Shown: positions 29,071 to 39,673, counted from the first letter of the stretch. The stretch: DNA of 64,000 nt from Thermoplasmata archaeon (GCA_021850545.1 JAJZLU010000044.1:38894-102893), one strand, 5' to 3'. Made by a program: numbers and translations. Notes: generated from the letters alone by a model not told the origin.

Positions 29071-32000
29071 ATCCGTTCAGGAACCACGCTGAATACACCA
29101 AATACCTCTGGGACCAGGTTAAAGTGGGCTATGAGGTTGCAAAGAACGTGAGGGCAAAGGGCCTGGATGTGGTTGACAGAGTTGAGATGCCTCTTGCATC
29201 TGACATGGCTGACAGGATTGAGGAACTCATCGATATAAGGGGCATTGCTGATGAAATAAGGGATCTTGCAAAGGCCAAGAGCAGGGAGGAAATCTCAATT
29301 GAAATCTCACGGAAAGTCGCCCAGATGTATGCTTCCGAGGGAAAAACCAAGGCTGTAGACAAGGCTGTGAGGGTAGGCCTTGCAATTCTCACGGAAGGGA
29401 TACTTGTTGCACCGCTGGAGGGAATTGCTGATGTTTCCATAGACACAAACAGTGATGGGACGGATTATGTTTCAGTTGTTTATTCTGGGCCAATAAGGGG
29501 AGCCGGAGGCACAGCACAGGCCCTGAGCGTGCTTATTGCAGATGTCGTGCGGAGGGACCTTGGCATTGGGTCTTTCAAGCCTACAGATGATGAGGTGGAA
29601 AGGTACATTGAGGAAGTGCAGGCGTACAACAGGGTCAAGCACCTCCAGTACCTGCCCTCGCCAGAAGAAGTAAGGCAGGTTATCCTCAATTCTCCGGTAT
29701 GCATAGACGGTGAGGGAAGCGAGGAGGAAGAGGTCTCCGGGCACAGGGACATGGCCCGTGTCAGGACAAACAGGATCAGGGGAGGAATGTGCCTCGTGCT
29801 CTGTGAGGGGCTAATCCAGAAATCTAAGAAGGTTCTCAAGCACACTGAAAAGCTCGGGCTTACTGAATGGAATTTCCTTGGTAAAAAGGAGGCACCAGCC
29901 TCTTCCGGCCAGGAAGAGGCAAAACCCAAGAATTCAGACAAGTTTCTCAAGGATATAGTGGCAGGAAGGCCTGTGTTCGGGCACCCCAACCGCCCAGGCG
30001 GCTTCAGGCTCAGATATGGCAGATCCAGGGTATCAGGGCTCGCTGCTGCCTCAATCAATCCCACTACAATGATTTCCCTGGACAGGTTCATAGCCACAGG
30101 GTCCCAGGTCAAGGTGGAGCTCCCGGGCAAGGCAGCCGCAATAACCCCCAGTGAAGCCATAGATGGGCCCATGGTCCTGCTTAAGAATGGAAACCATGTG
30201 AGGGTTGAATCACCACAGCAGGCATCTGACCTTCTGGAACAGATTGAGCAGGTAACAGATCTCGGAGAGATCCTTATTGCGTACGGAGACTTCCTTGAGA
30301 ACAACTACAAGCTAGTTCCTGGCTCATTCAACAACGACTGGTGGAAGCTTTACATTAAAGATGAGGGAAAGAGGAAAGAGCTGCTATCAAGGACATTGAA
30401 CCAGTTTGAGGCAATCCAGCTTTCAAGGGACCTCAATATACCACTTTACCCAAGGTATGACTATTTCTGGCACGACCTCACTGTGGAACAGATCCTTGCC
30501 CTGAGACGGAAACTGTCAGATTCCACAGTTTCTGGCGAGACCATGTTCATTTCAGGATTCGACATGAAGGGTACTCTTATCGAACTGGGGGTGCCATTTG
30601 AGAAAGCCGAAAATGGCCTTGAACTCAAGGAATTCTATCCGCTTATCGCATCGCTTGGCCTGGAGCTTTCAGATGGGATCATAACATCTTCCGCGGAAAT
30701 CCCTCAGGCGGATGACCCCTTGGAACTCGTGAACAGACTTGCTGGATTCCAAATAAAGCCAAGATCGCCAACAAGAGTTGGCGGAAGGCTTGGAAGGCCA
30801 GAGAAGGCGGGTGACAGAAAGATGAAACCAAAAGTGCATGTCCTTTTCCCGGTGGAAAATTATGGCGATGCCAGGCGCTCGCTGAAGAATGCCGGGAAGA
30901 ACACAAAGGGGAGCAGTGTGGAAATTGAGGCCAGCGTGCGTTCGTGCATTGGCTGCTCATTTGAATCGCCGCAACCGCTCTGCCCGGAATGCGGCTCTAG
31001 GACTGAGCCTACGGGAAAGACAAAGAAGCTGAAGGTTGACATTAACCAGCTGATAAGCAATGCAATTAACAGGCTGGCTATCGATATTCCCGACAAGCTT
31101 GAGGTAAAGGGGGTCAAAAAGCTGATGTCCAAGGACAAGGTAAGCGAGCCTCTTGAGAAGGGATACCTCAGGGCACTGCATGACATTTCAACAAACAAGG
31201 ACGGCACGTGCAGGTACGATATGTCTGATATCCCAATCACTCACTTCAGGGCAGGTGAGATCGGGATAAGTACGGAAAAGCTTGTTCAGCTCGGCTACCC
31301 GGACCAGGATTACAACGAGATTTTTCCGCAGGACATCATTATCCCCTACGAATCTGCTGACTACATTCTCAGGGTCTCCCAGTTCATAGACGACCTCCTG
31401 GTAAGATATTACAACCATCCCCCCTTCTACATGTGCAGGACGCGTGAGGACCTCATCGGACAGTTGGTCATCGGGCTTGCTCCACACACTTCAGGAGGAA
31501 TCCTTGGCAGGATTATCGGATTTGCAGAGGTGAGCGGCTGTTACGCCCATCCATTTTTCCATGCCGCCAAGAGGAGGAACTGCGATGGCGATGAAGATTC
31601 AATCATGCTGCTTCTTGATGGGCTCATAAACTTCTCGAAAGAATATCTTCCGTCAACAAGGGGTGGACTAATGGATGCACCGCTTGTCCTTACCGTGCAG
31701 CTTAACCCGGACGAGGTCGACAAGGAGGCCATGAACGTTGACACACTCAGTGAGTATCCGCTTGAATTCTATGAGGCAGCGAACCAGGGAAAGTCTCCAT
31801 CAGAAATAGAGGAAATGATGATGACAATGGGCGTGAGGCTGAAGAAGACCAATACCATTCTCAACTCAGGATTCAGCACTGAGACCATTGACATAAGCAG
31901 CGGCGTGCGTGTCTGTTCCTACAAGACCATTGATTCTATGGAGGAGAAGATCGAGAGGCAGCTTTCCCTTGCGAGAAGAATAAGGGCAGTGGATGAGAAT

Positions 32001-32351
32001 GATGTTGCAACCAGGGTGCTGAATTCACACTTCCTTCCAGATATGTACGGCAATTTCAGGGGCTTCTTCTCCCAGGAATTCAGGTGCACCAAGTGCAACA
32101 CCAAATACAGGAGGGTCCCGCTTTCTGGAAAGTGCCACAGGTGCGGGAACTCGAGCATATCCCTTACAATCCATAAGGGAAGCATAATCAAATACATGGC
32201 TGAAACTATAAAGATCTCAGAGGAGTTCCAGCTTCCATGGTACCTTCATACTAGGATAGACAATCTTGTGAGGACCATACGGGGAACTTTTAACCTTGAA
32301 GAAGATAAGCCAGACAACTCACTTGCGAGATTCATGGAGGAAGAAGTTTGA
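29067..32351 (+). CDS. polC: DNA polymerase D large subunit (DP2), no intein seen
   Basis: 1094 aa; YSGPIRGAGGTAQALSVLIADVVRR, HPFFHAAKRRNCDGDEDSIMLLLDGL, C-terminal zinc ribbon CTKCNTKYRRVPLSGKCHRCG. Confidence 0.97.
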   Translation: MNPFRNHAEYTKYLWDQVKVGYEVAKNVRAKGLDVVDRVEMPLASDMADRIEELIDIRGIADEIRDLAKAKSREEISIEISRKVAQMYASEGKTKAVDKAVRVGLAILTEGILVAPLEGIADVSIDTNSDGTDYVSVVYSGPIRGAGGTAQALSVLIADVVRRDLGIGSFKPTDDEVERYIEEVQAYNRVKHLQYLPSPEEVRQVILNSPVCIDGEGSEEEEVSGHRDMARVRTNRIRGGMCLVLCEGLIQKSKKVLKHTEKLGLTEWNFLGKKEAPASSGQEEAKPKNSDKFLKDIVAGRPVFGHPNRPGGFRLRYGRSRVSGLAAASINPTTMISLDRFIATGSQVKVELPGKAAAITPSEAIDGPMVLLKNGNHVRVESPQQASDLLEQIEQVTDLGEILIAYGDFLENNYKLVPGSFNNDWWKLYIKDEGKRKELLSRTLNQFEAIQLSRDLNIPLYPRYDYFWHDLTVEQILALRRKLSDSTVSGETMFISGFDMKGTLIELGVPFEKAENGLELKEFYPLIASLGLELSDGIITSSAEIPQADDPLELVNRLAGFQIKPRSPTRVGGRLGRPEKAGDRKMKPKVHVLFPVENYGDARRSLKNAGKNTKGSSVEIEASVRSCIGCSFESPQPLCPECGSRTEPTGKTKKLKVDINQLISNAINRLAIDIPDKLEVKGVKKLMSKDKVSEPLEKGYLRALHDISTNKDGTCRYDMSDIPITHFRAGEIGISTEKLVQLGYPDQDYNEIFPQDIIIPYESADYILRVSQFIDDLLVRYYNHPPFYMCRTREDLIGQLVIGLAPHTSGGILGRIIGFAEVSGCYAHPFFHAAKRRNCDGDEDSIMLLLDGLINFSKEYLPSTRGGLMDAPLVLTVQLNPDEVDKEAMNVDTLSEYPLEFYEAANQGKSPSEIEEMMMTMGVRLKKTNTILNSGFSTETIDISSGVRVCSYKTIDSMEEKIERQLSLARRIRAVDENDVATRVLNSHFLPDMYGNFRGFFSQEFRCTKCNTKYRRVPLSGKCHRCGNSSISLTIHKGSIIKYMAETIKISEEFQLPWYLHTRIDNLVRTIRGTFNLEEDKPDNSLARFMEEEV

Positions 32352-33127
32352 TTGGAAGCATATTTGTAACCGGCCCTGCAGGAACCGGGAAATCCACTTT
32401 CTGTGGAGCGCTCAAGGACTGGCTAATCTCTAACGACTACAATGCAGCGATCGTAAACCTGGACCCGGGTGCAGAGTTCACCCCATACGAACCTGATGTA
32501 GATATCAGGGAAAGCATCTCCCTGGCGCAGATAATGTCGGAGTTCAACCTGGGGCCAAACGGGGCACAGATTGTTGGAGCGGACCTCATACTTGAAAACA
32601 CTGAATTGATCGAAAACAGCCTAAAGGAACTGGATGACTATTATGTCATATTCGACACACCAGGGCAGATCGAACTTTTCAGCTTCAGGCCTGGCAGCCC
32701 GCTGCTTGTGGACAAACTTTCCCATGGGAAGGCAATGGTTGCGTTTGTGACCGATGCAGTCCTTTCGGCCTCACCGTCAGGCTTCATCTCCCAAAAAATG
32801 CTGTACGGATCTGTCATGTCAAGGTTTTTCAAGCCAATGCTTTTCATTCTCAACAAGACAGACCTCATCGGAGACGATGACCTCAGGAACATCCTGAACT
32901 GGGAGCAGAACCCAGACCAGCTTTATGATGCATTCCTTGATGAGAAGCAGGAAATGGTCAAGGATTACTTCTCCTCAGTGCTGAATGCATTCCAGGAGAG
33001 CAGGATGATCAGCAAGGTTCTGTCTGTTTCCTCAAAGGACTTCTATGGTTTCGAGGATGTTTATTCAGAGATGTCTCTCTTTTTCATGGGTGGATCTGAT
33101 GCAGATACCATGTACCGTGACGACTGA
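32348..33127 (+). CDS. GPN-loop GTPase
   Basis: TGPAGTGKSTFCGAL, NLDPGAE, FNLGPNGAQI (GPN), FDTPGQIELF. Confidence 0.93.
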   Translation: MIGSIFVTGPAGTGKSTFCGALKDWLISNDYNAAIVNLDPGAEFTPYEPDVDIRESISLAQIMSEFNLGPNGAQIVGADLILENTELIENSLKELDDYYVIFDTPGQIELFSFRPGSPLLVDKLSHGKAMVAFVTDAVLSASPSGFISQKMLYGSVMSRFFKPMLFILNKTDLIGDDDLRNILNWEQNPDQLYDAFLDEKQEMVKDYFSSVLNAFQESRMISKVLSVSSKDFYGFEDVYSEMSLFFMGGSDADTMYRDD

Positions 33128-33273
33128 AGAATTATTTAGTGCGGATTAAAAAAGGGGCACTCAGGCTGTTTAATAACCCCCTATAAAAACCTGCATTTCA
33201 CTGTTTTTAAAGCTTAGTATACATTTGGTACAGTTCACAAAAATGTTTTAAGGAACCACACCTCACAGAACAC

Positions 33274-33489
33274 ATGGCTGCCAAGCATCACTGCATTATC
33301 TGCGGGACACTAATATTTGGCGGGATGTATTGCTCCAGCTGCTCCAGGGAAATAATGCGTTCCAGGACCCTGGATGAGGAGACCCTTGAGGACTGGATTT
33401 CAAGGATAAGGTTCAGCACAGTGCGCCTGAAGGACAGCCTTAAAAGGAACATTGCACTGGATTCATTTGATTCTGCCCGTTTCCTTTAG
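33274..33489 (+). CDS. Small Zn-binding protein
   Basis: 71 aa with HHCIICGTLIFGGMYCSSCSREI. Confidence 0.55.
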   Translation: MAAKHHCIICGTLIFGGMYCSSCSREIMRSRTLDEETLEDWISRIRFSTVRLKDSLKRNIALDSFDSARFL

Positions 33490-33589
33490 ATTTGCTGTTT
33501 CTGCAGAGCACATAACCACGGTGTTTTCCAACGCCTATCGGCATTATTATTAATATCGTGCCGGGATACGAAAGGGGAGCTAAGGAACC

Positions 33590-34657
33590 ATGGCTGATAA
33601 TACAGAAAAGGTAGATTTGAAAGGCTCGGCCCGTATTTCCGGAAAGGCCGGCATAAAGGCGGCCCTTCTCTATATCCCAATAATATTAGCCACGGCCATA
33701 GGTTTCTCTGCATCCGTGTTGATTGGAAGAATTTCTGTTGTTCTGGCAGGCCTGGGTATTGTTGCATATGTACTGGGGTTGAGGCATGGAGTTGACGCCG
33801 ACCACATAGCAGCCATAGACAACACAACCAGGAAACTAATGCAGGAGGGAAAAGACCCAACGACCGTTGGCACATGGTTCTCGCTCGGCCATTCGACTGT
33901 AGTGGTCGGGCTCATAGTGGGCCTGATATTCTTTGCAAAAACAGTGGTTGGGGCAATCCCGTCTCTCCAGAGCAATGGAGCTATTCTTGGGACCGCTATC
34001 TCCGGGACCTTCCTCTGGATCATAGGGCTTATGAATGCGGCAATCGCCCTTAGCATTTACAGGATTTACCGTGACCTCCGGACAGGGAAAGTGAGAAGCA
34101 TGGACATGGAAGAACTACTGGACAGGCGTGGCTTCCTCAACAGATATTTCCGGTCCATGTTCCGGATAGTAAGCAGGCCCTGGCAGATATACCCCATAGG
34201 GGTGCTCTTCGGGCTGGGATTTGATACAGCCAGTGAAGTGGCGCTGATCGCAATAAGTGTTGGGGCAGATGTCTCAGGCTCAGTGCCATTATGGATGATA
34301 CTGGTGCTGCCGTTCATGTTCACATGCGGAATGGTACTTGTGGACACCACCGATGGACTAGCAATGAAGAAGGCCTATGGATGGGCCTTCCTGAGGCCAA
34401 TAAGGAAAATATACTACAACCTCACCCTGACTATAATATCAGTTATGGTCGCGCTTGCCATTGGAAGTGTGGAGGTGATGCAGGTACTCACACTTGAGTT
34501 GAAGCCAAGCGGGGCTTTCTGGGTGTGGATCATAGGACTGAACTTTTCAGAGATAGGATATTTCATAGTTGCAATATTTGCAGGCACCTGGCTCTTTTCA
34601 ATGGCTTATTACAGGTTCAGGGGAATAGAGGGAAGCGTTGCGAATACTGGAAACTGA
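33590..34657 (+). CDS. NiCoT-family nickel/cobalt transporter
   Basis: RHGVDADHIAAIDNTTRKL signature, FGLGFDTASEVALI. Confidence 0.93.
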   Translation: MADNTEKVDLKGSARISGKAGIKAALLYIPIILATAIGFSASVLIGRISVVLAGLGIVAYVLGLRHGVDADHIAAIDNTTRKLMQEGKDPTTVGTWFSLGHSTVVVGLIVGLIFFAKTVVGAIPSLQSNGAILGTAISGTFLWIIGLMNAAIALSIYRIYRDLRTGKVRSMDMEELLDRRGFLNRYFRSMFRIVSRPWQIYPIGVLFGLGFDTASEVALIAISVGADVSGSVPLWMILVLPFMFTCGMVLVDTTDGLAMKKAYGWAFLRPIRKIYYNLTLTIISVMVALAIGSVEVMQVLTLELKPSGAFWVWIIGLNFSEIGYFIVAIFAGTWLFSMAYYRFRGIEGSVANTGN

Positions 34658-34712
34658 AGTCTCATTGTTTAATGGCTGTAAATTGCCGCTGGCATGGATT
34701 CATAGCGCTTTG

Positions 34713-35030
34713 CTACCTGCCACGGTTCCCTCTTGCGATGAATATGACTTTTCCAAGCACTGATTTTCTTTCAATGCTTCCGAATGAGTTGCTGTCCGTG
34801 CTCCTCATCCTGTTGTCGCCCTCCATGAAAAACCTTGAGCCGCCATCTGTTGGTTCCAGTTTCTTCACGCGCTTTATCAAGAGAGTGCCATCCACGGGGC
34901 TGCGGAATACTAGCACATCGCCTATTCCTATCTTAAAAAAAATATTTGTTGAAACAGCATAGTCTCCTTCCTTTGCGTAAGGCACCATGCTGTTTCCGCT
35001 GATTTTCAGTATCTTAATCGGAGTCCACAA
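34713..35030 (-). CDS. S26-like nickel-type superoxide dismutase maturation protease (SodX-like)
   Basis: ISGNSMVPYAKEGD catalytic Ser, LLIKRVKKL catalytic Lys; immediately downstream of sodN. Confidence 0.85.
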   Translation of the reverse strand: MWTPIKILKISGNSMVPYAKEGDYAVSTNIFFKIGIGDVLVFRSPVDGTLLIKRVKKLEPTDGGSRFFMEGDNRMRSTDSNSFGSIERKSVLGKVIFIARGNRGR

Positions 35031-35031
35031 A

Positions 35032-35550
35032 TCAGAGCTGCGGGTAGACTACTTCTTCATGGGGGTCGTAGGGTGCCTTTGCCCTCTTTGTCTTGATGCC
35101 CTTAATTTCCCAGAATATCTCAGAGAACTTGTTGACTTCATTAAGGAGCTTCATTGCTGCTTCCCTGTCAGGCTCCTGCTTTGACTTCCCTCCAAACTTC
35201 ATGATGTTAAATACGATCTCATGCAGTTCTGGGTGGGCTTTAACGTGCTCCGGTTTGATGAAATCTCCCCAGATGATCCTGATTTCATGCTTGCAAAGCT
35301 CAGCGTGCTTTTCCTTGACTTCTACTGCCCTTGCCATGTCGTGGACGTAGTCCAGCAGTTCGTTTGGGTTCTCGGGCTTTGGCTTCGGGATTGCGTTCAT
35401 GAGGTCAACCATTCTGACCACGGTCAGCGCAGAAAGCTGGGCCAGATGTGGATCATAAATTCCGCATGGGTAATCGCAGTGCGCATACGCAGTCTCGAAT
35501 TTATCTCCCATAGCTCCAAGGAGCTTTGCTAAAGTGTTGTTTTCTTTCAC
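35032..35550 (-). CDS. sodN: Nickel superoxide dismutase
   Basis: 172 aa; AHCDYPCGIYDP nickel-hook preceded by ~23-aa propeptide; GTG start with AGGTGA upstream. Confidence 0.95.
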   Translation of the reverse strand: MKENNTLAKLLGAMGDKFETAYAHCDYPCGIYDPHLAQLSALTVVRMVDLMNAIPKPKPENPNELLDYVHDMARAVEVKEKHAELCKHEIRIIWGDFIKPEHVKAHPELHEIVFNIMKFGGKSKQEPDREAAMKLLNEVNKFSEIFWEIKGIKTKRAKAPYDPHEEVVYPQL

Positions 35551-35843
35551 GATTTCACCTAAATTATAATGATTTCAGACATTAAAAAATTTGCTAGAAT
35601 CTAGAAAGTTCAGCAATTTGCAAAAAACTCAAAATAAGTCACTAGCTATAATCTCAGGAAATTGTTGAAAAGCAACAGGCAGGAACGCCATTCAGGCCGG
35701 AATGGCCACTTAATGCACAGTGGGTAATGGAATAGACAGAAGAGGGGGCTTCTAAAAGCCAATCTTCATGGCATGTGCTATTTGATTGTGTTCCGGCAAA
35801 AGCTGGAAAACTTCCAAAAAATGTTTTTACAACGATCAACATA

Positions 35844-36518
35844 ATGTCACAGATGGAGCCTCTTTCCCCTGTCCAGGAACCTGTGGGCCAACAGGCCACA
35901 ATACTGGAAACAGTTCGCCAGATGGCGTCTTCGCCTTTTTCGCAGGAGGTTGAAAGGAGGGCTCAGGAGTTCATTGCATTCCGGAAAGAGCCAAAGGAGA
36001 AAATCTTCGGGGAACTCTGTTTCTGCCTCCTTACCGCTAACACTTCCGCTGAAATGGGCGTAAGGACCCAGGAAACCATTGGGATAGAAGGATTCCTGAA
36101 CCTTGACCAGGCGTCGCTCAGAAATGCTCTGAAAAATGCAAAATACCGGTTCTATAACCTCAGAAGCAGGTTCATAGTGGAATCAAGGTGGATAATAGAC
36201 GAACTCCCGGCACTGGTAAATTCCAGCGAACCTTTCGGCAGCAGGGAATACCTTGTGGAAAACATCAAAGGGATTGGATACAAGGAAGCATCCCATTTTC
36301 TCAGGAATGTCGGTGTTTTCAATTTTGCAATTCTTGACAAACACATACTGAAAATGCTCCTTTCAGAGAGGCCAGGCCTTAACATCAAGGTGGCATCAAG
36401 AAAGAACTACCTTGCCACAGAACAGTTGATACTGGAGATGGCAGACGAAATGGGGCTGGAGCCCGGCATCCTTGACCTGTATATGTGGAAAATTGCCACT
36501 GGAAAGCTAATAAAATAG
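35844..36518 (+). CDS. 8-oxoguanine DNA glycosylase/AP lyase (OGG2-type)
   Basis: IKGIGYKEASHFLRNVGVFNFAILDKHILKML (HhH-GPD with K/D). Confidence 0.88.
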   Translation: MSQMEPLSPVQEPVGQQATILETVRQMASSPFSQEVERRAQEFIAFRKEPKEKIFGELCFCLLTANTSAEMGVRTQETIGIEGFLNLDQASLRNALKNAKYRFYNLRSRFIVESRWIIDELPALVNSSEPFGSREYLVENIKGIGYKEASHFLRNVGVFNFAILDKHILKMLLSERPGLNIKVASRKNYLATEQLILEMADEMGLEPGILDLYMWKIATGKLIK

Positions 36519-36543
36519 CCTGCCATGTTATTATGGATTCAAA

Positions 36544-37947
36544 ATGTCTCTATCTTTCCTTGATGTGAAGAGGGCGGACAGGAACTACCAGTTCCTTTAC
36601 GGAGATCTCTACGGCCTTATGGCAAATGCTGGGGCCAGGGTTGCTGAAACTGTAGAGAAGGAATACGGAAGGAACAGGAAGATCCTTGTTGCCTGCGGTA
36701 CAGGGAATAATGGTGGAGACGGTTTTGTTGCAGCCAAGGTTCTCTCAGCCTCTAACAAGGTTACTGTCTGCGCCATCTCAGGAAAGGATGGGATGAAGAC
36801 CCAGGAATCCCTGAAGGCGGCAGCAGATTACAGAGGGAAGGTCCTGCCTGTTTCTGAAGCCAACAATGCAATATCCGGGGCTGAAATAATCGTGGATGCG
36901 CTACTGGGTTCCGGAATAGTCGGTGAGCCTAGAGAACCTTACTCAGGAATGATCAGGGCAATAAACTTGTCCGGGAAACCCGTGGTAGCAGTGGATGTTC
37001 CCTCCGGGCTGGGTGCCAAGACGCACATCAGGCCCCATGTTACAGTAACATTCACAGATGCAAAGGAAGGCATGAGCAGGGCAAACTCTGGAAAGATTGT
37101 AAAGGCAGACATCGGAATTCCAGAAAAGGCCCTTACACACAATGGCCCCGGAGATTTTGCCTATTACAGGCTTCCTGGGAGGGAATCCCACAAAGGCATG
37201 AACGGGAGTGTGGCTCTTGTTGCCGGTTGGACATTTTACGGATCTGCCATAATAGCGGCACTTGGGGCAATAAGATCAGGCTCTGACCTCGTGAGGATCT
37301 ATTCCCGGCATGAGAACAGGGAGATACTCTCCTCCTACAGCCCCGGCATTATTGTGAGGGATGCGGAAAACGATGAAGCCCTTTATGAGCTCCAAAAAAG
37401 TGACACAATACTGATTGGCTCCGGAATTGGAAAGAATCAGGCTTTTGGCAATGTCATAAAGGCTATCAAAGGCTTCAAGGGGGCAATTGTGCTGGACGCT
37501 GAAGGGTTGGATCATGTTGCAGAGATAAGGAAATCATGCCCTGATGCAGGCCTCATATTGACACCCCACAAAGGGGAGTTCCAGAGGATATCCGGCAAGG
37601 AACCAACCGAGAAGAATGCTGTGGAATACGCCAAGAAGGCCAGGTGCACAGTGCTCCTCAAAGGGGTGGTAGACATTGTGACAGATGGAAAGAGAACAAG
37701 GTACACAGAGGGCGGAAATCCGAGGATGACAATGGGAGGAACCGGGGATCTTCTTGCGGGAATTGCAGGGGCAGTCTCCACGCGGGTGGATGATCCTTTC
37801 AACGCTGCATGCCTTTCATCATTCATAAACAAGAGGTCAGGGGACATTGCTTTTGGGGAGAAAGCCTACTGGTATACAATAGAAGACATGATACAAACAA
37901 TCCCTGAAGTGATGAAGATGTCAATTGGAACAGCCATTGTTTCCTGA
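36544..37947 (+). CDS. nnr: Bifunctional NAD(P)H-hydrate epimerase/dehydratase
   Basis: ACGTGNNGGDGFVAAKVL and TPHKGEFQRISG...GNPRMTMGGTGDLLAGI. Confidence 0.95.
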   Translation: MSLSFLDVKRADRNYQFLYGDLYGLMANAGARVAETVEKEYGRNRKILVACGTGNNGGDGFVAAKVLSASNKVTVCAISGKDGMKTQESLKAAADYRGKVLPVSEANNAISGAEIIVDALLGSGIVGEPREPYSGMIRAINLSGKPVVAVDVPSGLGAKTHIRPHVTVTFTDAKEGMSRANSGKIVKADIGIPEKALTHNGPGDFAYYRLPGRESHKGMNGSVALVAGWTFYGSAIIAALGAIRSGSDLVRIYSRHENREILSSYSPGIIVRDAENDEALYELQKSDTILIGSGIGKNQAFGNVIKAIKGFKGAIVLDAEGLDHVAEIRKSCPDAGLILTPHKGEFQRISGKEPTEKNAVEYAKKARCTVLLKGVVDIVTDGKRTRYTEGGNPRMTMGGTGDLLAGIAGAVSTRVDDPFNAACLSSFINKRSGDIAFGEKAYWYTIEDMIQTIPEVMKMSIGTAIVS

Positions 37948-38021
37948 AATTTATTGGGCGAAATCAAAATCTTAGAGTCAAATAGATTTAAATCGGTTGA
38001 GGAGTTTTTAGTAAAAGCTTC

Positions 38022-39665
38022 ATGGAATCTTCTAAACTGCTTGACGCCAAGAGCGATGCGCGTCAGCACTGGAATAACCTGTACGAGATTTTCAGGTCAA
38101 AGGTTGAGCACAACAGGAGCAACCCTCTCATAATCTTCCACGGGAAGCACATTTCATATTACACAATCCTTTCTATGGTCGATTCCATGGCCGAGTCCCT
38201 GAAGGGGAAACTGAATATTTCAAAGGGGGACCCGGTGGCAATCTGCCTTCCCCTTTCGCCGCAGTTCTTTGTTTCACTTCTTGCGCTGCAGAAGATAGGG
38301 GCGGTTGCGGTTCCACTCGATCCCGGCATAAAGACATATGAGCTGAACAATGTCCTGGGCCTTCTCAGGCTCAAGTCAGCAATCTGCCTCAGCACAACAG
38401 GGCTTGAACTGAACCAGGATCAGGGAGTGGAGTCCGTGGTTCTTGTAAGGATACAGGATTTCCTGCCTTTTGAAAAAGCAGTAGCAACAACCACAAGGAA
38501 TTTTGCGGCCTCTGCCCGGGGCATCTCGAAAGAAATCAGGGTCTTCAGGTTCACCGACCTCATATATGACGCGAAGGGAGACGCAGAGTACACCGATCCA
38601 CAAAAGGACCCATCTGTAGCGCTCATCTCAGCATCGAGGAATGGCGAACTCCAGGCGATGCTGTTCACTTCTGCGAGTATCCTTGAATCTGCCTCATCCA
38701 TTGCAAAGTCCCTCTCCCAACCCAAGGCAAGGTTCAGGATTTCATCCTTCCTTCCCCCGTTCACTCCAGCATCATTCCAATTTTCTGTTGTCCTACCTAT
38801 AATGATGGGCGGCACAGTCCTCACATCTTTCGAAAGGGGGAATTATTACCGTACGTTCTTCCTGAGCAGCCTCTTTGACTGCGACTACATGATCGCATCT
38901 CCCTGGGACCTCAGTGAAATTCTGAGGGATAAAATTCCTAATATGGCCATAAAGAGCCTTAAAGGCATCATCACCAGCACATATCTACTGAGTGATAAGG
39001 TCCGCCATTCAATAGAGAAAACCTATGGAACCCGTGTCATAGAATATTACGGGTTGCCTGAAATGCTTGGAATCACGCACATGCAGCCTTCGGACAGGTC
39101 AAAGCAGAAACCCGGAAGCCCCGGACTTCCAATCCATAATGTTGAGGCGAGGATACTGGAGGAAAAGACCCATGAGGAAGTGATGCAGCCAGCCACAGGT
39201 GAACTCTTCATAAAGGGCCCAGGGCTCTTCGCATCACTTGTGCCCGAATTAGACGAGCATGGCGGCTACTTCATAGGCGATTTCTTTGACACAGGGGACC
39301 TTGCCAGGATGGACGAGGATGGCCTCTATTACATAGAGGACAGGAGAAGGGAAGCCATAACATCTCAGGGCATACTTGTAAGCTCAAGTGAAATCGAGAG
39401 GCTCATCGGGAGTGTAGACAGCGTAAAGGAGGTTGCAGTGGTAGGTATATCAGAGGAGTCAGGCAACGAATACATCCTTGCCGTGGTGTCATCAGAAGTA
39501 GAGAATGACGCCCTCATCTCAAAAATAATGCAGGCATGCAGAAAATCACTCTCTCCATATAAGATTCCAAGGAAGGTTGAGTTCAGGAAAGAACTCCCGA
39601 AGAGCATGTCAGGGAAGGTCCTTAAGAGGCAGATCATCGAAGAACATCTCAGGCAGGTGCAATAA
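38022..39665 (+). CDS. AMP-dependent acyl-CoA synthetase/ligase
   Basis: 547 aa; YYGLPEMLGITHM, GDLARMDEDGLYYIEDRRREAITSQGILVSSSEIE, PKSMSGKVLKR. Confidence 0.85.
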   Translation: MESSKLLDAKSDARQHWNNLYEIFRSKVEHNRSNPLIIFHGKHISYYTILSMVDSMAESLKGKLNISKGDPVAICLPLSPQFFVSLLALQKIGAVAVPLDPGIKTYELNNVLGLLRLKSAICLSTTGLELNQDQGVESVVLVRIQDFLPFEKAVATTTRNFAASARGISKEIRVFRFTDLIYDAKGDAEYTDPQKDPSVALISASRNGELQAMLFTSASILESASSIAKSLSQPKARFRISSFLPPFTPASFQFSVVLPIMMGGTVLTSFERGNYYRTFFLSSLFDCDYMIASPWDLSEILRDKIPNMAIKSLKGIITSTYLLSDKVRHSIEKTYGTRVIEYYGLPEMLGITHMQPSDRSKQKPGSPGLPIHNVEARILEEKTHEEVMQPATGELFIKGPGLFASLVPELDEHGGYFIGDFFDTGDLARMDEDGLYYIEDRRREAITSQGILVSSSEIERLIGSVDSVKEVAVVGISEESGNEYILAVVSSEVENDALISKIMQACRKSLSPYKIPRKVEFRKELPKSMSGKVLKRQIIEEHLRQVQ

Positions 39666-39673
39666 CCAGCCTC

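Noticed and set aside
29480-30304. 274-aa minus-strand ORF
   Set aside because: Antisense to DNA polymerase D large subunit; typical codon-bias shadow ORF.
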